Shown: positions 1-8,520 of the stretch, one piece after another
Position numbering within the stretch: the stretch's first letter is position 1
How the letters are laid out: the number at the start of each line of letters is the position of its first letter
Assembly (NCBI GenBank): GCA_900541185.1
Contig: UQIQ01000005.1
Location: 1-54,303, forward strand
Length of the DNA stretch: 54,303 nucleotides
Reading direction: 5' to 3'
From: an uncultured Collinsella sp.
GTDB lineage: Bacteria > Actinomycetota > Coriobacteriia > Coriobacteriales > Coriobacteriaceae
The notes under the pieces: model-generated
Seen by the model: the letters and a program-made list of their open reading frames with translations, nothing else
The model's database searches: none
Told to the model about the DNA's origin: nothing
Translations under genes and position numbers: made by a program

Positions 1-106
1 CGGTCTTTCATGCAGCAGGGGCTCTCAATGTTTTTATGTCCTGCTCATATCGTCTCTGCCGGCAGTTAAGGAACGTCCCCAAGTGCCGGGTTTTGAGGAG
101 GTTGGC

Positions 107-1018
107 ATGCTCAACGCGATGATTTGGGCGCTTGCCTGTTTTGGTGTTGTTGCTGCCGATATTGCCCTGAGCATGGTTTTGTTCTCCGCGTTGGACATCG
201 TGTCGGCGCTGACAGGTTTCCCGGTCGACAATCTCGATATCCAATGGTTCCAGGCTGCCGCTCAGACGGCGTCATTTTTGATGGCGCTGCTGTGGTGGCG
301 TTATCTGTGGCCCCGCTCCTTCATGGCGCGCCGGCAAGGCGAACGCCCACTCGGCGGGGGAGCAGGCGCGGCATGGAAGCGCATTGTCTGCATTGTTGTG
401 ATCGGCCTATCCATGCAGGTGGTCATTAGCTACCTATGCGACGGCGTACTGTCGCTGCTGCCCGAGGTCGCGGCAGACTATAGCGATCTCGTCGAGGAGA
501 CGGGCATGGGCGATACCAGCCTTCTTGCGGTCTTGACCACAGTGCTCGGCGCTCCGTTTTGCGAAGAGCTCCTGGTGCGCGGCATCATCTTTGAGTTTTC
601 GCTGCGTGCGTTTAATCCACAGTGCCGTTCGCTCTGGAAGCGCCGGCGCCGCGCGAACGCGCAGGACGGCGCCATAGTGCCCTGGGCGGCCCCGAGTACC
701 TGGGGCGTCGCCGCGGCGATTGTGCTGCAGGCGGCAATCTTCGGCTTTATGCACATGAATTGGGTACAGGGCTGCTATGCGGGTGCCGCCGGCCTCATCT
801 TTGGCTGGGTACTCGTGACCACCGGAAAGCTCTGCTACACGATTCTGCTGCACTTTGCCTTTAATGCCGGGTCGTATCTCATGACGATGCTCTGGTTTGT
901 GAACACGCCGCTCGACGTGGCGGTCACGGTTGCCATCGCCGGCATCATCCTCGTGGAGGCGATGCGCTCACTGCGCCACGCATGCGAGACGGACATAGCG
1001 ACGGCACCGCTGCCTTAG
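107..1018 (+). CDS. CPBP family intramembrane glutamic protease
   Basis: Predicted multi-pass membrane protein of the CPBP (CAAX protease and bacteriocin-processing, Abi) family, 303 aa. The family signatures are visible in order: an EExxxR motif in CEELLVRGIIFEF, an FxxxH motif in FGFMHMNW, and HFAFNAG near the C-terminus. These supply the Glu and His residues of the intramembrane active site. The ATG at 107 is chosen because GAGGAGG lies 5 nt upstream; a GTG at 83 is in frame but has no such site. The substrate cannot be told from sequence; family members process prenylated proteins or peptides or give bacteriocin self-immunity. No bacteriocin gene is seen beside it. The 3' end overlaps the convergent ygiQ end by 4 bp. 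Confidence 0.85.
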   Translation: MLNAMIWALACFGVVAADIALSMVLFSALDIVSALTGFPVDNLDIQWFQAAAQTASFLMALLWWRYLWPRSFMARRQGERPLGGGAGAAWKRIVCIVVIGLSMQVVISYLCDGVLSLLPEVAADYSDLVEETGMGDTSLLAVLTTVLGAPFCEELLVRGIIFEFSLRAFNPQCRSLWKRRRRANAQDGAIVPWAAPSTWGVAAAIVLQAAIFGFMHMNWVQGCYAGAAGLIFGWVLVTTGKLCYTILLHFAFNAGSYLMTMLWFVNTPLDVAVTVAIAGIILVEAMRSLRHACETDIATAPLP

Positions 1019-3156
1019 TTGCGCCTGCCGCCGCCGTTGGCGCCCTGACGCCCCTGTGCCGCGCGATTGCGACCGGCAGTGTTCTGCGCGCGGGACATAC
1101 CGCCGTGACCCTTGCTGCCCTTGGGCCCCTTGCCGGCGGCGCCACCGTGGGCCTTGCCGCCCTTCTTGCCGGTGCCATGCCCACCGCCGGCAGACGTCTC
1201 GCCCGGGCGTGGCGGCACGGGGCGAATCAGGCAATGCTTGGTATAGCCGATCAGATCACGACGCCCGGCCTTCTCTAGCGCCTCGCGCACCAGCTTGTAG
1301 TTCTCGGGCTTGCGATACTGGATGAGCGCGCGCTGCATGGCCTTCTCATGCGGGTCGCGCGCCACGTAGATCGGCTGCATGGTGCGCGGATCTACACCGG
1401 TGTAGTACATGCAGGTCGACATGGTGGACGGGGTGGGGTAGAAGTCCTGTACCTGCTCGGGCATGTAGCCCATGTCGCGCACGGCTTCGGCAAGGTCCAC
1501 GGCTTCCTTCATGGTTGAACCGGGGTGGCTCGAGATCAGATACGGCACCACGTACTGCTTGAGTCCGTATTCGCGATTCAAGCGTTCAAATTTGCGGCAG
1601 AACGCATCGTAGACGGCGCGGCTCGGCTTGCCCATCACGGAGAGCACCGCGTCGCTCACATGCTCGGGCGCCACGCGTAGCTGGCCCGAGACATGGTGCT
1701 CCAGCAGCTCGCGCAAAAACTCGTCCGAGGCATCGGCCATAGTGTAGTCAAAACGGATGCCGCTGCGGACGAAGACCTTCTTGACGCCCGGCAGCTGGCG
1801 CAGGTCGCGCAGCAGCTGCGTGTAGCCGCTCTCGTCGACCACCATGTTCTTGCACACGCTCGGCCATAGGCAGCGCTTGTTCTTGCACACGCCGTGTTTG
1901 AGCTGCTTGTCGCAGGCCGGGCGGCTAAAGTTGGCCGTCGGTCCGCCCACGTCGTTGATGTAGCCCTTGAACTCGGGGTCGTGTGTGAGCAGCTCGGCCT
2001 CGCGCATGATCGAGTCGTGGCTGCGCATCTGCAGCACGCGGCCCTGGTGGAAGGTGAGCGCGCAAAACGAGCACTCACCAAAACAGCCGCGGTTGGAGCT
2101 TATGGAAAACTTGATCTCAGCAAAGGCCGGCACGCCGCCCGCCGCGTCGTAATCGGGATGCCAGTCGCGTGCGTAGGGGAGTTCGGCCACCTCGTCCATC
2201 TCATCGGTAGTGAGCGTCGCCGACGGCGGGTTTTGCACCACATAGACGCTGTTGGGGTAGGGCTCTACCAGGCGATGCCCGGTGATGGGGTCCATATTCT
2301 GTTGCTGCACGTTAAAGCTGCGCGCGTAGTTGAGCTTGTCGGCGGTAAGGTCGTCCCAGCTGGGCAGCAGATCGTAGTCGTAGACCTCGTCGAGCGAGCC
2401 TGTGCGGTAGACGGTGCCGTTGATATAGGTGATCTGATCGACGGGCAGTCCCGCGTCGAGCGCGTCGGCGATCTCGACGATCGCGTGCTCGCCCATGCCG
2501 TAGATGAGGATGTCGGCGCCCGAGTCGAGCAGTACCGAGCGCTTGAGCTTGTCCTGCCAGTAGTCGTAGTGGGCCAGGCGGCGCAGGCTCGCCTCGATGC
2601 CGCCGATGATGATGGGGGCGTCCTTGAACGTCTGGCGGATGAGGTTGCCGTAGACCGTGACAGCTCGGTTGGGACGGTGCCCCTCCTCGCCACCGGGAGT
2701 GTAGGCGTCGGTGTGGCGGCGGTGCTTGGTCACCGAATAGTGGTTGACCATGGAGTCCATGTTGCCGGCACTGACGAGAAAGCCCAGGCGCGGCTCGCCG
2801 AGCACGGTGATGCTGGCGGGGTCGGTCCAATCGGGCTGGCAGATGATGCCCACCTTGTAGCCGTGTGCGTCGAGTACGCGGCTGACGATGGCCATACCAA
2901 AGCTGGGATGGTCCACGTAGGCGTCGCCGCAGATGTAGACAAAGTCGCACTGGTCCCAGCCGCGCGCATCCATGTCGGCGCGGCTGACGGGGAGGAACTT
3001 ATCGCGGCCCGGTCGCCAGGGGCGGGCGGGCGTCGCTTGGGAATGCTTGGTGCGGGCGACCGTGGCCTGCGCCTTACCGCCACGCTTTTGCTGCTGGCCC
3101 TGTTTGCCCTGTTGACTGCGCTGGTTGTTCTGAGCGCGCTGAGGCTTTTTTGCCAC
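1015..3156 (-). CDS. ygiQ: YgiQ family radical SAM protein
   Basis: Radical SAM enzyme of the YgiQ type (UPF0313), 713 aa, function not established in the family. The [4Fe-4S]-binding CxxxCxxC motif is at about C358/C362/C365 (GCFGECSFC). The N-terminal B12-binding-like region and the C-terminal DUF3362 region typical of YgiQ are readable around it. The GTG start at 3156 is chosen because GGGAGG precedes it and the core homology begins shortly after; a longer reading to 3324 would add 56 residues without family character. Both ends carry low-complexity basic tails: Gln/Lys-rich over the first 45 residues and Gly/Lys/Arg-rich over the last 65, which may bind nucleic acid (inference). It is transcribed alone, divergent from the YoaK gene. 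Confidence 0.9.
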   Translation of the reverse strand: MAKKPQRAQNNQRSQQGKQGQQQKRGGKAQATVARTKHSQATPARPWRPGRDKFLPVSRADMDARGWDQCDFVYICGDAYVDHPSFGMAIVSRVLDAHGYKVGIICQPDWTDPASITVLGEPRLGFLVSAGNMDSMVNHYSVTKHRRHTDAYTPGGEEGHRPNRAVTVYGNLIRQTFKDAPIIIGGIEASLRRLAHYDYWQDKLKRSVLLDSGADILIYGMGEHAIVEIADALDAGLPVDQITYINGTVYRTGSLDEVYDYDLLPSWDDLTADKLNYARSFNVQQQNMDPITGHRLVEPYPNSVYVVQNPPSATLTTDEMDEVAELPYARDWHPDYDAAGGVPAFAEIKFSISSNRGCFGECSFCALTFHQGRVLQMRSHDSIMREAELLTHDPEFKGYINDVGGPTANFSRPACDKQLKHGVCKNKRCLWPSVCKNMVVDESGYTQLLRDLRQLPGVKKVFVRSGIRFDYTMADASDEFLRELLEHHVSGQLRVAPEHVSDAVLSVMGKPSRAVYDAFCRKFERLNREYGLKQYVVPYLISSHPGSTMKEAVDLAEAVRDMGYMPEQVQDFYPTPSTMSTCMYYTGVDPRTMQPIYVARDPHEKAMQRALIQYRKPENYKLVREALEKAGRRDLIGYTKHCLIRPVPPRPGETSAGGGHGTGKKGGKAHGGAAGKGPKGSKGHGGMSRAQNTAGRNRAAQGRQGANGGGRRN

Positions 3157-3406
3157 GATCCCTCCCGGTGTCTGTATGCTGCACGTAATTGTAACCAGTC
3201 TTTTTGGGACGGCGCTAAAAAGACTGGTGGAGTACACGAGGCGTCGGGTGTCGGCGCCGCGCCCGCTGTTTGTTTCCAGACTGTGTATCTGCGCGTTGGA
3301 GAACCCGTCTCGCGCGCACGCCATGTTGTCAATGGGTTACAGTATGAACGGCGGCTATGTTTCCGCCAACGCACGAGAGAGTCGTCAACAAGGAGGATGC
3401 ACGACG

Positions 3407-4123
3407 ATGCAGCGTGCCAAACAGATATCGGAGTCCATCGAGCTGGGCATTATCTTGGCGCTCGCCGGTGGCTTTATGGACGTCTATTCGTACATTGGGC
3501 GCGATCATGTTTTCGCCAACGCGCAGACAGGCAACATCCTGCTCGTGGGCGTGAGCATCTCGGAGGGCAACTGGGCACTTGCGGGACGCTATTTCTTCCC
3601 CGTGGTGTCGTTTGCCGTGGGCATTATGCTTGCCGATCTGGTACACGAGCGGTTTGGCAGCGTGATTCACTGGCGCCAAGTGACGGTGTTCTTTGAAGCC
3701 GTTATCTTGCTGGGCGTGAGCTTTATCCCCGGCGGCAATTTCAACCTGCTCGCCAACTGCCTCACCTCGTTTGCCTGCGGTATGCAAGTTGAGAGCTTCC
3801 GCAAGATCCACGGTCACGGCATCGCTACGACCATGTGCATCGGCAACTTGCGCAACGCGCTGCAAAACGTGGACGATTACATCATCACCCACAGGCGCGG
3901 CTTTTTGGAAAACGGCCTGCTGTACTTTGGCGTGATCTTTACCTTTGTGTTTGGCGCCGTGTTGGGCAACTGGTGTATTGAGCGCATGGGCCTGCACGCC
4001 ATCGTCGTGGCGAGCTTGCTGCTGTTTGTCGCGTTTGCCATCATGTTCATCGACCGCGAGCGCGATTTGCGCTTACGCTGGAAGGTCGCGGCCGAGGCTT
4101 GGAAAGAGGGCTGCCGAAAGTAA
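3407..4123 (+). CDS. YoaK family membrane protein (DUF1275)
   Basis: Integral membrane protein of 238 aa. The N-terminal GGFMDVYSYIGRDHVFANAQ block followed by TGNILL is the hallmark of YoaK/DUF1275, a small family with about six membrane segments and no settled function (transporter-like). Hydrophobic segments recur through the protein and the C-terminus is basic. The ATG at 3407 is preceded by AGGAGG at 3391-3396; the longer in-frame reading from 3176 has no ribosome site. It is divergent from ygiQ, and a strong hairpin follows, so it is probably monocistronic. Confidence 0.85.
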   Translation: MQRAKQISESIELGIILALAGGFMDVYSYIGRDHVFANAQTGNILLVGVSISEGNWALAGRYFFPVVSFAVGIMLADLVHERFGSVIHWRQVTVFFEAVILLGVSFIPGGNFNLLANCLTSFACGMQVESFRKIHGHGIATTMCIGNLRNALQNVDDYIITHRRGFLENGLLYFGVIFTFVFGAVLGNWCIERMGLHAIVVASLLLFVAFAIMFIDRERDLRLRWKVAAEAWKEGCRK

Positions 4124-4129
4124 CCGAAT

Positions 4130-4165
4130 GCGGCAAAGGGGCTGTCCCTTTGCCGCAATATTTTT
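4130..4165 (+). terminator. Rho-independent terminator after YoaK gene
   Basis: Perfect 11-bp stem (GCGGCAAAGGG with CCCTTTGCCGC) around a 5-nt loop, followed by AATATTTTT, beginning 6 nt after the stop codon. Confidence 0.8.
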
Positions 4166-4174
4166 CATCATCTG

Positions 4175-4188
4175 TTGAAACGCTTTAA
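4175..4188. promoter_or_regulatory. Candidate LacI-type operator upstream of fucO
   Basis: TTGAAACGCTTTAA reads on the other strand as TTAAAGCGTTTCAA, a near-palindrome centred on CG as in LacI/CcpA-family operators. A second related core, AAAAGCGTTAGG, lies at 4222-4233. Both sit 55-115 bp before the fucO start. Regulator not identified in the window. Confidence 0.35.
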
Positions 4189-4288
4189 CACTTTTGATGT
4201 TCTCACGCGTTTTTTGTTTCAAAAGCGTTAGGATGGGACTCATAGCGTGGGGCGTAATGGATGCCCCGCACACGATGGGAGGCTATCA

Positions 4289-5455
4289 ATGGCTAATCGT
4301 TTCGTTCTCAATACCATCTCTTATCATGGTTCCGGCGCCATCAAGGAGATCCCCGGCGAGCTCCAGCGTCGCGGCTACAAGAAGATCTTCGTCTGCTCCG
4401 ACCCCGATTTGGTTAAGTTTGGCGTTACCGCTAAGGTGACCGACGAGCTCGACGCCGCCGGCATCGCTTGGAGCCTCTACTCCGAGATTAAGCCCAACCC
4501 CACTATCCAGAACGTCAAGGACGGCGTCGAGGCCTTCAAGGCCGCCGAGGCTGACGCTATCGTGACCATCGGTGGTGGCTCCTCCATGGACACCGCCAAG
4601 GCCATCGGCATCATCATCAACAACCCCGAGTTCGCCGATGTCCGCAGCCTCGAGGGCGTTGCTCCCACCAAGAACCATGCCGTGTTCACCATCGCCGTGC
4701 CGACGACCGCCGGTACCGCTGCCGAGGTGACCATCAACTACGTCATCACAGACCCCGAGAAGGTCCGCAAGTTCGTGTGCGTCGACACCAACGACGCCCC
4801 CGAGGTCGCCGTCGTCGACCCCGACATGATGGCTTCCATGCCCGCCGGCCTGACCGCCTCCACCGGCATGGACGCTCTGACCCACGCCATCGAGGGCTAT
4901 ACCACCAAGGGCGCTTGGGAGCTCTCCGACATGTTCCACTTTGAGGCCATTAAGCTGATCAGCGAGAACCTGCGCGACTCCGTCGCCGAGGCCAAGTCCG
5001 GCCAGCCCGGCTCCGGCCGTGAGGGCATGGCTCTTGGTCAGTATGTCGCCGGCATGGGCTTCTCCAATGTTGGCCTGGGCATCGACCACGCCATGGCTCA
5101 CACCCTGTCCGCTCACTACGACACCCCGCACGGCGTCGCTTGCGCCATGCTGCTGCCGATCGCCATGGAGTTCAACAAGCCGGTTTGCGCTGAGCGCCTG
5201 GCCAAGGTTGCCGTCGCCATGGGCGTTGACACCACGGGCATGAGCACCGCCGAGGCCGCCGATGCCGCCATCGCCGCCGTCAAGCAGCTTTCCGCCGACG
5301 TGAACATCCCGCACGTCTGTGAGGCCATGAAGGCTGACGAGATCGAGGTCCTGGCCAAGGACGCCATGGCCGACGCCTGCTTCCCGGGTAACCCGCGCGA
5401 GGCAACGCTCGACGACGTCATCGAGCTCTTCAAGAAGATCTGCCCGGCTGCCTAG
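4289..5455 (+). CDS. fucO: Lactaldehyde reductase (iron-containing alcohol dehydrogenase)
   Basis: Group III iron-dependent alcohol dehydrogenase, 388 aa, reducing L-lactaldehyde to 1,2-propanediol with NADH in the cytoplasm during fucose or rhamnose fermentation. It resembles E. coli FucO over its full length, for example NNPEFADVRSLEG, PTTAGTAAEVTINYVITD and GQYVAGMGFSNVGLG. The NAD-binding GGGSSMDTAKA is present, and the metal ligands are D195, H199, H267 and H281. ATG 4289 follows GGGAGG by 6 nt; an upstream in-frame start at 4247 is less likely. Codon use is strongly biased toward C-ending codons (high expression inferred). No fucose or rhamnose genes lie beside it, so it may serve a general redox-sink role. 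A strong terminator follows. Confidence 0.92.
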   Translation: MANRFVLNTISYHGSGAIKEIPGELQRRGYKKIFVCSDPDLVKFGVTAKVTDELDAAGIAWSLYSEIKPNPTIQNVKDGVEAFKAAEADAIVTIGGGSSMDTAKAIGIIINNPEFADVRSLEGVAPTKNHAVFTIAVPTTAGTAAEVTINYVITDPEKVRKFVCVDTNDAPEVAVVDPDMMASMPAGLTASTGMDALTHAIEGYTTKGAWELSDMFHFEAIKLISENLRDSVAEAKSGQPGSGREGMALGQYVAGMGFSNVGLGIDHAMAHTLSAHYDTPHGVACAMLLPIAMEFNKPVCAERLAKVAVAMGVDTTGMSTAEAADAAIAAVKQLSADVNIPHVCEAMKADEIEVLAKDAMADACFPGNPREATLDDVIELFKKICPAA

Positions 5456-5508
5456 CCCAGTTTGGTGGTCCTTCGCCCGTAGGTGTATGGTCTTTTGACG
5501 TGCCGCTG

Positions 5509-5540
5509 GCCCCGCCGTGCTACGCACGGCGGGGCTTTTT
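5509..5540 (+). terminator. Rho-independent terminator after fucO
   Basis: Perfect 12-bp GC stem (GCCCCGCCGTGC / GCACGGCGGGGC) with a TAC loop, then TTTTT. Confidence 0.93.
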
Positions 5541-6059
5541 GTGCTGCGTCGATGCCCTGAGACGGACAAAACCAAGGCGTACTGCCCGCTGCGGATAGGT
5601 GGTGCACTTCCCTGCGTGCATTTTTGGGAGTATTCAACAAGCTCTTAAAAATGCATAACGTTGTGAATGGGCGGTAGTGATCCGCAGGCGCCCATCGACA
5701 GCCATTGTGGGCGGGCTATCGATGAGTGGAGGGGGTTGTTACTGAGTTTCTGCTTTGCGACGACCTGCAACACTGCTGTAACCGCGTCGTTTTGTCGTTC
5801 GTGATGGGGCCGTTGGGGCCCACGGTGCTGAATACTCCGTTTTTTGCACGGTCCAAGGTGGGGCACCCTGAGACGAAGCAAAAAGATGCCTCATTTCTAT
5901 GCAAATACCAATAGGATTTATGCAAGATTGAGATTGTAAACCGTGCACGTGCACAAAACCGGTGCGGGGACGTCTGGAGGCGGCTCGGCTCCTGGGGCAT
6001 TGCACGTGCAGAACGGTTAAAATCGGGACTCGGTCTTAGTTTTACTTGGAAGGATGCAT
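5541..6059. other. Long intergenic region without a convincing gene
   Basis: About 520 bp between the fucO terminator and the M42 peptidase gene. A 62-codon reading frame starting with GTG at 5726 and ending at 5914 is open, but it has mixed codon use unlike its neighbours, no clean ribosome site and no recognised domain. The block 5640-5935 has the character of a degenerate intergenic repeat rather than a gene. Two perfect palindromes (5943-5954 and 6001-6010) lie just before the peptidase start and are listed separately. Confidence 0.5.
5943..6010. promoter_or_regulatory. Paired palindromes, candidate operators
   Basis: GTGCACGTGCAC (5943-5954) and TGCACGTGCA (6001-6010) share the perfect palindromic core TGCACGTGCA. 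Their centres are 57 bp apart and the second ends 49 bp before the peptidase ATG. The arrangement suggests cooperative binding of a dimeric regulator; no regulator is identified. Confidence 0.4.
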
Positions 6060-7103
6060 ATGACTTCTAATATTGATGCTTCTCTAGAGGAGACGCTCTC
6101 CTATATCGCAGGACAGCTTAAGACGCTGACTTCTATTGCCTCCCCTACCGGCTATACCCGTGCGGCGACTGATTATCTGATGGAGACCCTGCGCGATATG
6201 GGGTTTGGGCCTGAGCGTTCTAATAAGGGTAACGTGCTCGTTGAGCTTGGCGGCGAGGGCGAGCCGCTCGTACTGGCGAGCCATGTCGATACCCTAGGCG
6301 CCATGGTGCGTTCCATTAAGGACAATGGCCGCCTGCGCCCCACGACGCTCGGTGGGCATCAGTGGTCTACGGCCGATGGCGAGAACTGCACCGTCTACAC
6401 GCGCGACGGCAATGTCTACACGGGCGTGGTTCTTAACACCGAGCCTTCGGCGCACGTGGCCGACGAGCCGGTCAAGACCATCGAGAAGAACATGGAGATC
6501 CTGCTCGACGAGAACGTCGACAGCAAGGACGACGTGCTTGAGCTGGGTATTCAGACTGGCGACATCATCGCTATGGATCCGCGTACCACGGTGACGGAGA
6601 GCGGCTACATTAAGAGCCGCTTCCTGGATGACAAGCTTTCGGCCGCCATTTTGCTGGGCTTGGCGCGTGCCGTCGCCGCTGGCGAGGTGACGCTTTCGCG
6701 TAAGGTTTCGCTGCTCTTTACCGTGTACGAGGAGGTCGGCCATGGCGGTGCCTTCGTGCCGGCCGACACGCGCGAGATGATCAGCGTTGACATGGGCTGC
6801 GTGGGCGACGACCTGGGCTGCACCGAGCGCATGGTGTCGATTTGCGCCAAGGATTCGGGTGGTCCGTACAACTACGACCTGGTGACCACGCTGTCCAATA
6901 TCGCGCGCGAGCTTGAACTTGACTACGCCATCGACGTGTACCCGCACTACGGCTCGGACGTTGAGGCCACGCTCTCTGCCGGCTACGACATCCGTCACGG
7001 CCTGATCGGCCCCGGCGTGTACGCGAGCCACAACTACGAGCGCAGCCACATGGACGGCGTGCGCAACACCTACGAGCTGGTCCGAGCCTACGTACAGCGC
7101 TAG
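6060..7103 (+). CDS. M42 family metallopeptidase (glutamyl/leucyl aminopeptidase type)
   Basis: Cytoplasmic dinuclear metal aminopeptidase of the M42 (PepA/YsdC/FrvX) family, 347 aa, expected to trim N-terminal residues from peptides as a large oligomer. The metal and catalytic residues are all visible: H75 and D77 in LASHVDTLG, D190 in FLDDK, the catalytic/ligand pair E224-E225 in YEEVGHGG, D244 in ISVDMG, and H324 in GVYASHNYERSHMDG. ATG 6060 is favoured over the ATG two codons upstream because it is better spaced from GGAAGG. It is monocistronic, with two GTGCAC-type palindromes upstream and a dispersed palindromic repeat downstream. Confidence 0.88.
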   Translation: MTSNIDASLEETLSYIAGQLKTLTSIASPTGYTRAATDYLMETLRDMGFGPERSNKGNVLVELGGEGEPLVLASHVDTLGAMVRSIKDNGRLRPTTLGGHQWSTADGENCTVYTRDGNVYTGVVLNTEPSAHVADEPVKTIEKNMEILLDENVDSKDDVLELGIQTGDIIAMDPRTTVTESGYIKSRFLDDKLSAAILLGLARAVAAGEVTLSRKVSLLFTVYEEVGHGGAFVPADTREMISVDMGCVGDDLGCTERMVSICAKDSGGPYNYDLVTTLSNIARELELDYAIDVYPHYGSDVEATLSAGYDIRHGLIGPGVYASHNYERSHMDGVRNTYELVRAYVQR

Positions 7104-7110
7104 CGATGCA

Positions 7111-7150
7111 GCGGCCTCGGCTGATACGGCAGTACCGACCGAGGCCGTCC
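7111..7150. repeat. Hairpin after M42 peptidase gene
   Basis: GGCCTCGG pairs with CCGAGGCC about 20 nt later, just after the stop codon at 7103. It lacks a clear T tract, so it may stabilise the mRNA end rather than terminate. Confidence 0.4.
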
Positions 7151-7158
7151 TCTCTAAG

Positions 7159-7221
7159 TTGCGGTGAAATAGGGACTGTTTGGCGGTTTTAAACGCTTAA
7201 ACAGTCCCTATTTCACCGCAA
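7159..7221. repeat. Dispersed palindromic element, copy 1
   Basis: Perfect 23-bp inverted repeat (7159-7181 and 7199-7221) with a 17-nt spacer between the convergent M42 peptidase and mnmA genes. The arm begins TTGCGGTGAAAT and ends GGACTGTTT. A second copy with the same consensus is at 18243-18305. It probably acts as a bidirectional transcript end; REP-like. Confidence 0.75.
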
Positions 7222-7239
7222 TTTATGAAGGGGATGGGG

Positions 7240-8340
7240 CTACTTAAGTGCGCCGGTCACCGTGCCGCCGCCGAGGACGATGTCGCCGCGGTAGACTACA
7301 ACGGCTTGGCCGGGGGCGATGGCGCGCTGCGGGTCGTCAAAAGTTAGCAGCATTTGCCCGTCTTCGCCGCGCGCAAGGGTCGCTGCCTGGTCTTTCTGAC
7401 GATAGCGGTACTTGGCACCTACGCGAATGCCACCGGACGTGAGCTCTGCCTTCATGCGGTCGGCAGGGGCACTCCAGATCCAGTCGTTGGCCGTGAGCGC
7501 TGTGGCCGTTAGGTCCTCGGCCTCGCCCAGATGCACGGTGCTGCTGTCGGCGTCGACGCCCGTTACGTACACGGGATGCGCCATCGCGACGCCCAGGCCC
7601 TTGCGCTGACCGATGGTGTAGCGCAGCGCACCGTTGTGGCGCCCGACCACGCTGCCGTCGCGCCACACAATGTCGCCCGGTGCAGCGGGATGTCCGCAGC
7701 GGCGCTCGATATAGCCCGCGTAGTCACCGTCTGGAATAAAGCAGATGTCCTCGCTTTCGGCCTTCTGGGCGTTGGTAAAGCCTTGCTCGGCGGCTATGCG
7801 GCGCACGTCGCGCTCTTTGTCTAGGCCTGCCAGCGGAAAGATCGTGTGCGCCAGGCGCTCCTGCGTAAGCGAATATAAAAAGTAGCTCTGGTCCTTTTTG
7901 GGATCTTCGCCGCGATGCAGCTGCCAGGTGCCGTCTACTGTCTGGCTTGTTTTGGCGTAATGACCCGTTGCGATGTAGTCGCAGCCCATGTCCAGCGCCG
8001 CACCGAGCAACGCGCCAAACTTTATGTGGCGGTTGCAGATGATGCACGGGTTGGGCGTCAGCCCCTCCTGGTAGGCGTTCACAAAGCGCTCGATAACGCT
8101 GTGGTCGAAGGTCTGCTGCAAGTCGAGCACATGGTGGGGTATCCCCAGACGCTCGGCGACGGCCTTCGCATCGGCGATGTCGCGGTCGACCTTACTCATG
8201 CCCGTGGCGGGATCGGGCGCGGGGCAGGTGAGGCGCATGGTGGCGCCGACGCATTCGTAGCCCTGGCTTTTGAGCAGGTACGCGGTCACGCTGGAATCGA
8301 CGCCGCCGCTCATGGCGACGAGCACGCGCTTGTTGTGCAT
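7240..8340 (-). CDS. mnmA: tRNA-specific 2-thiouridylase MnmA
   Basis: Makes the 2-thio group of 2-thiouridine at position 34 of Lys, Glu and Gln tRNAs, using ATP and a persulfide sulfur donor. It has 366 aa, the normal length. The N-terminal PP-loop is SGGVDSS at 11-17. The catalytic cysteines are C99 (TPNPCIICN) and C200 (SEDICFIPDGD). The C-terminal beta-barrel region is present, with GQRKGLG between. The ATG at 8340 is preceded by GGAGAA. The neighbour cysK also concerns sulfur. A strong hairpin and T-run sit in the short gap ahead of the start, described separately. Confidence 0.95.
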   Translation of the reverse strand: MHNKRVLVAMSGGVDSSVTAYLLKSQGYECVGATMRLTCPAPDPATGMSKVDRDIADAKAVAERLGIPHHVLDLQQTFDHSVIERFVNAYQEGLTPNPCIICNRHIKFGALLGAALDMGCDYIATGHYAKTSQTVDGTWQLHRGEDPKKDQSYFLYSLTQERLAHTIFPLAGLDKERDVRRIAAEQGFTNAQKAESEDICFIPDGDYAGYIERRCGHPAAPGDIVWRDGSVVGRHNGALRYTIGQRKGLGVAMAHPVYVTGVDADSSTVHLGEAEDLTATALTANDWIWSAPADRMKAELTSGGIRVGAKYRYRQKDQAATLARGEDGQMLLTFDDPQRAIAPGQAVVVYRGDIVLGGGTVTGALK

Positions 8341-8368
8341 GGGGAGGTTCTCCTTGGTGGCATGTGGC

Positions 8369-8408
8369 CAAAAAAGAAAAGCGGCGCGGGAGGCTGGTTC
8401 CGCGCCGC
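8369..8408 (-). terminator. Terminator between cysK and mnmA
   Basis: On the minus strand a perfect 9-bp GC stem (GCGGCGCGG with CCGCGCCGC) is followed by TTTTCTTTTTT. It should end the cysK transcript, but the T tract finishes only about 29 nt before the mnmA ATG. Confidence 0.8.
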
Positions 8409-8412
8409 AGAC

Positions 8413-8418
8413 ATTGTA
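8413..8418 (-). promoter_or_regulatory. Possible mnmA promoter -10 element
   Basis: TACAAT on the minus strand, preceded by a weak -35 region. Transcription would start at or just inside the terminator hairpin, making that hairpin the mnmA leader. Confidence 0.35.
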
Positions 8419-8520
8419 GCAAGTTCGGGCGCCTCGTGGGACACCCTGATTGGATGGGCTCAGACTGCCGGGAGAGAGGAGACCGGCTCGTCCGTGGGCT
8501 CAACCTATGGGCGACAGGCC

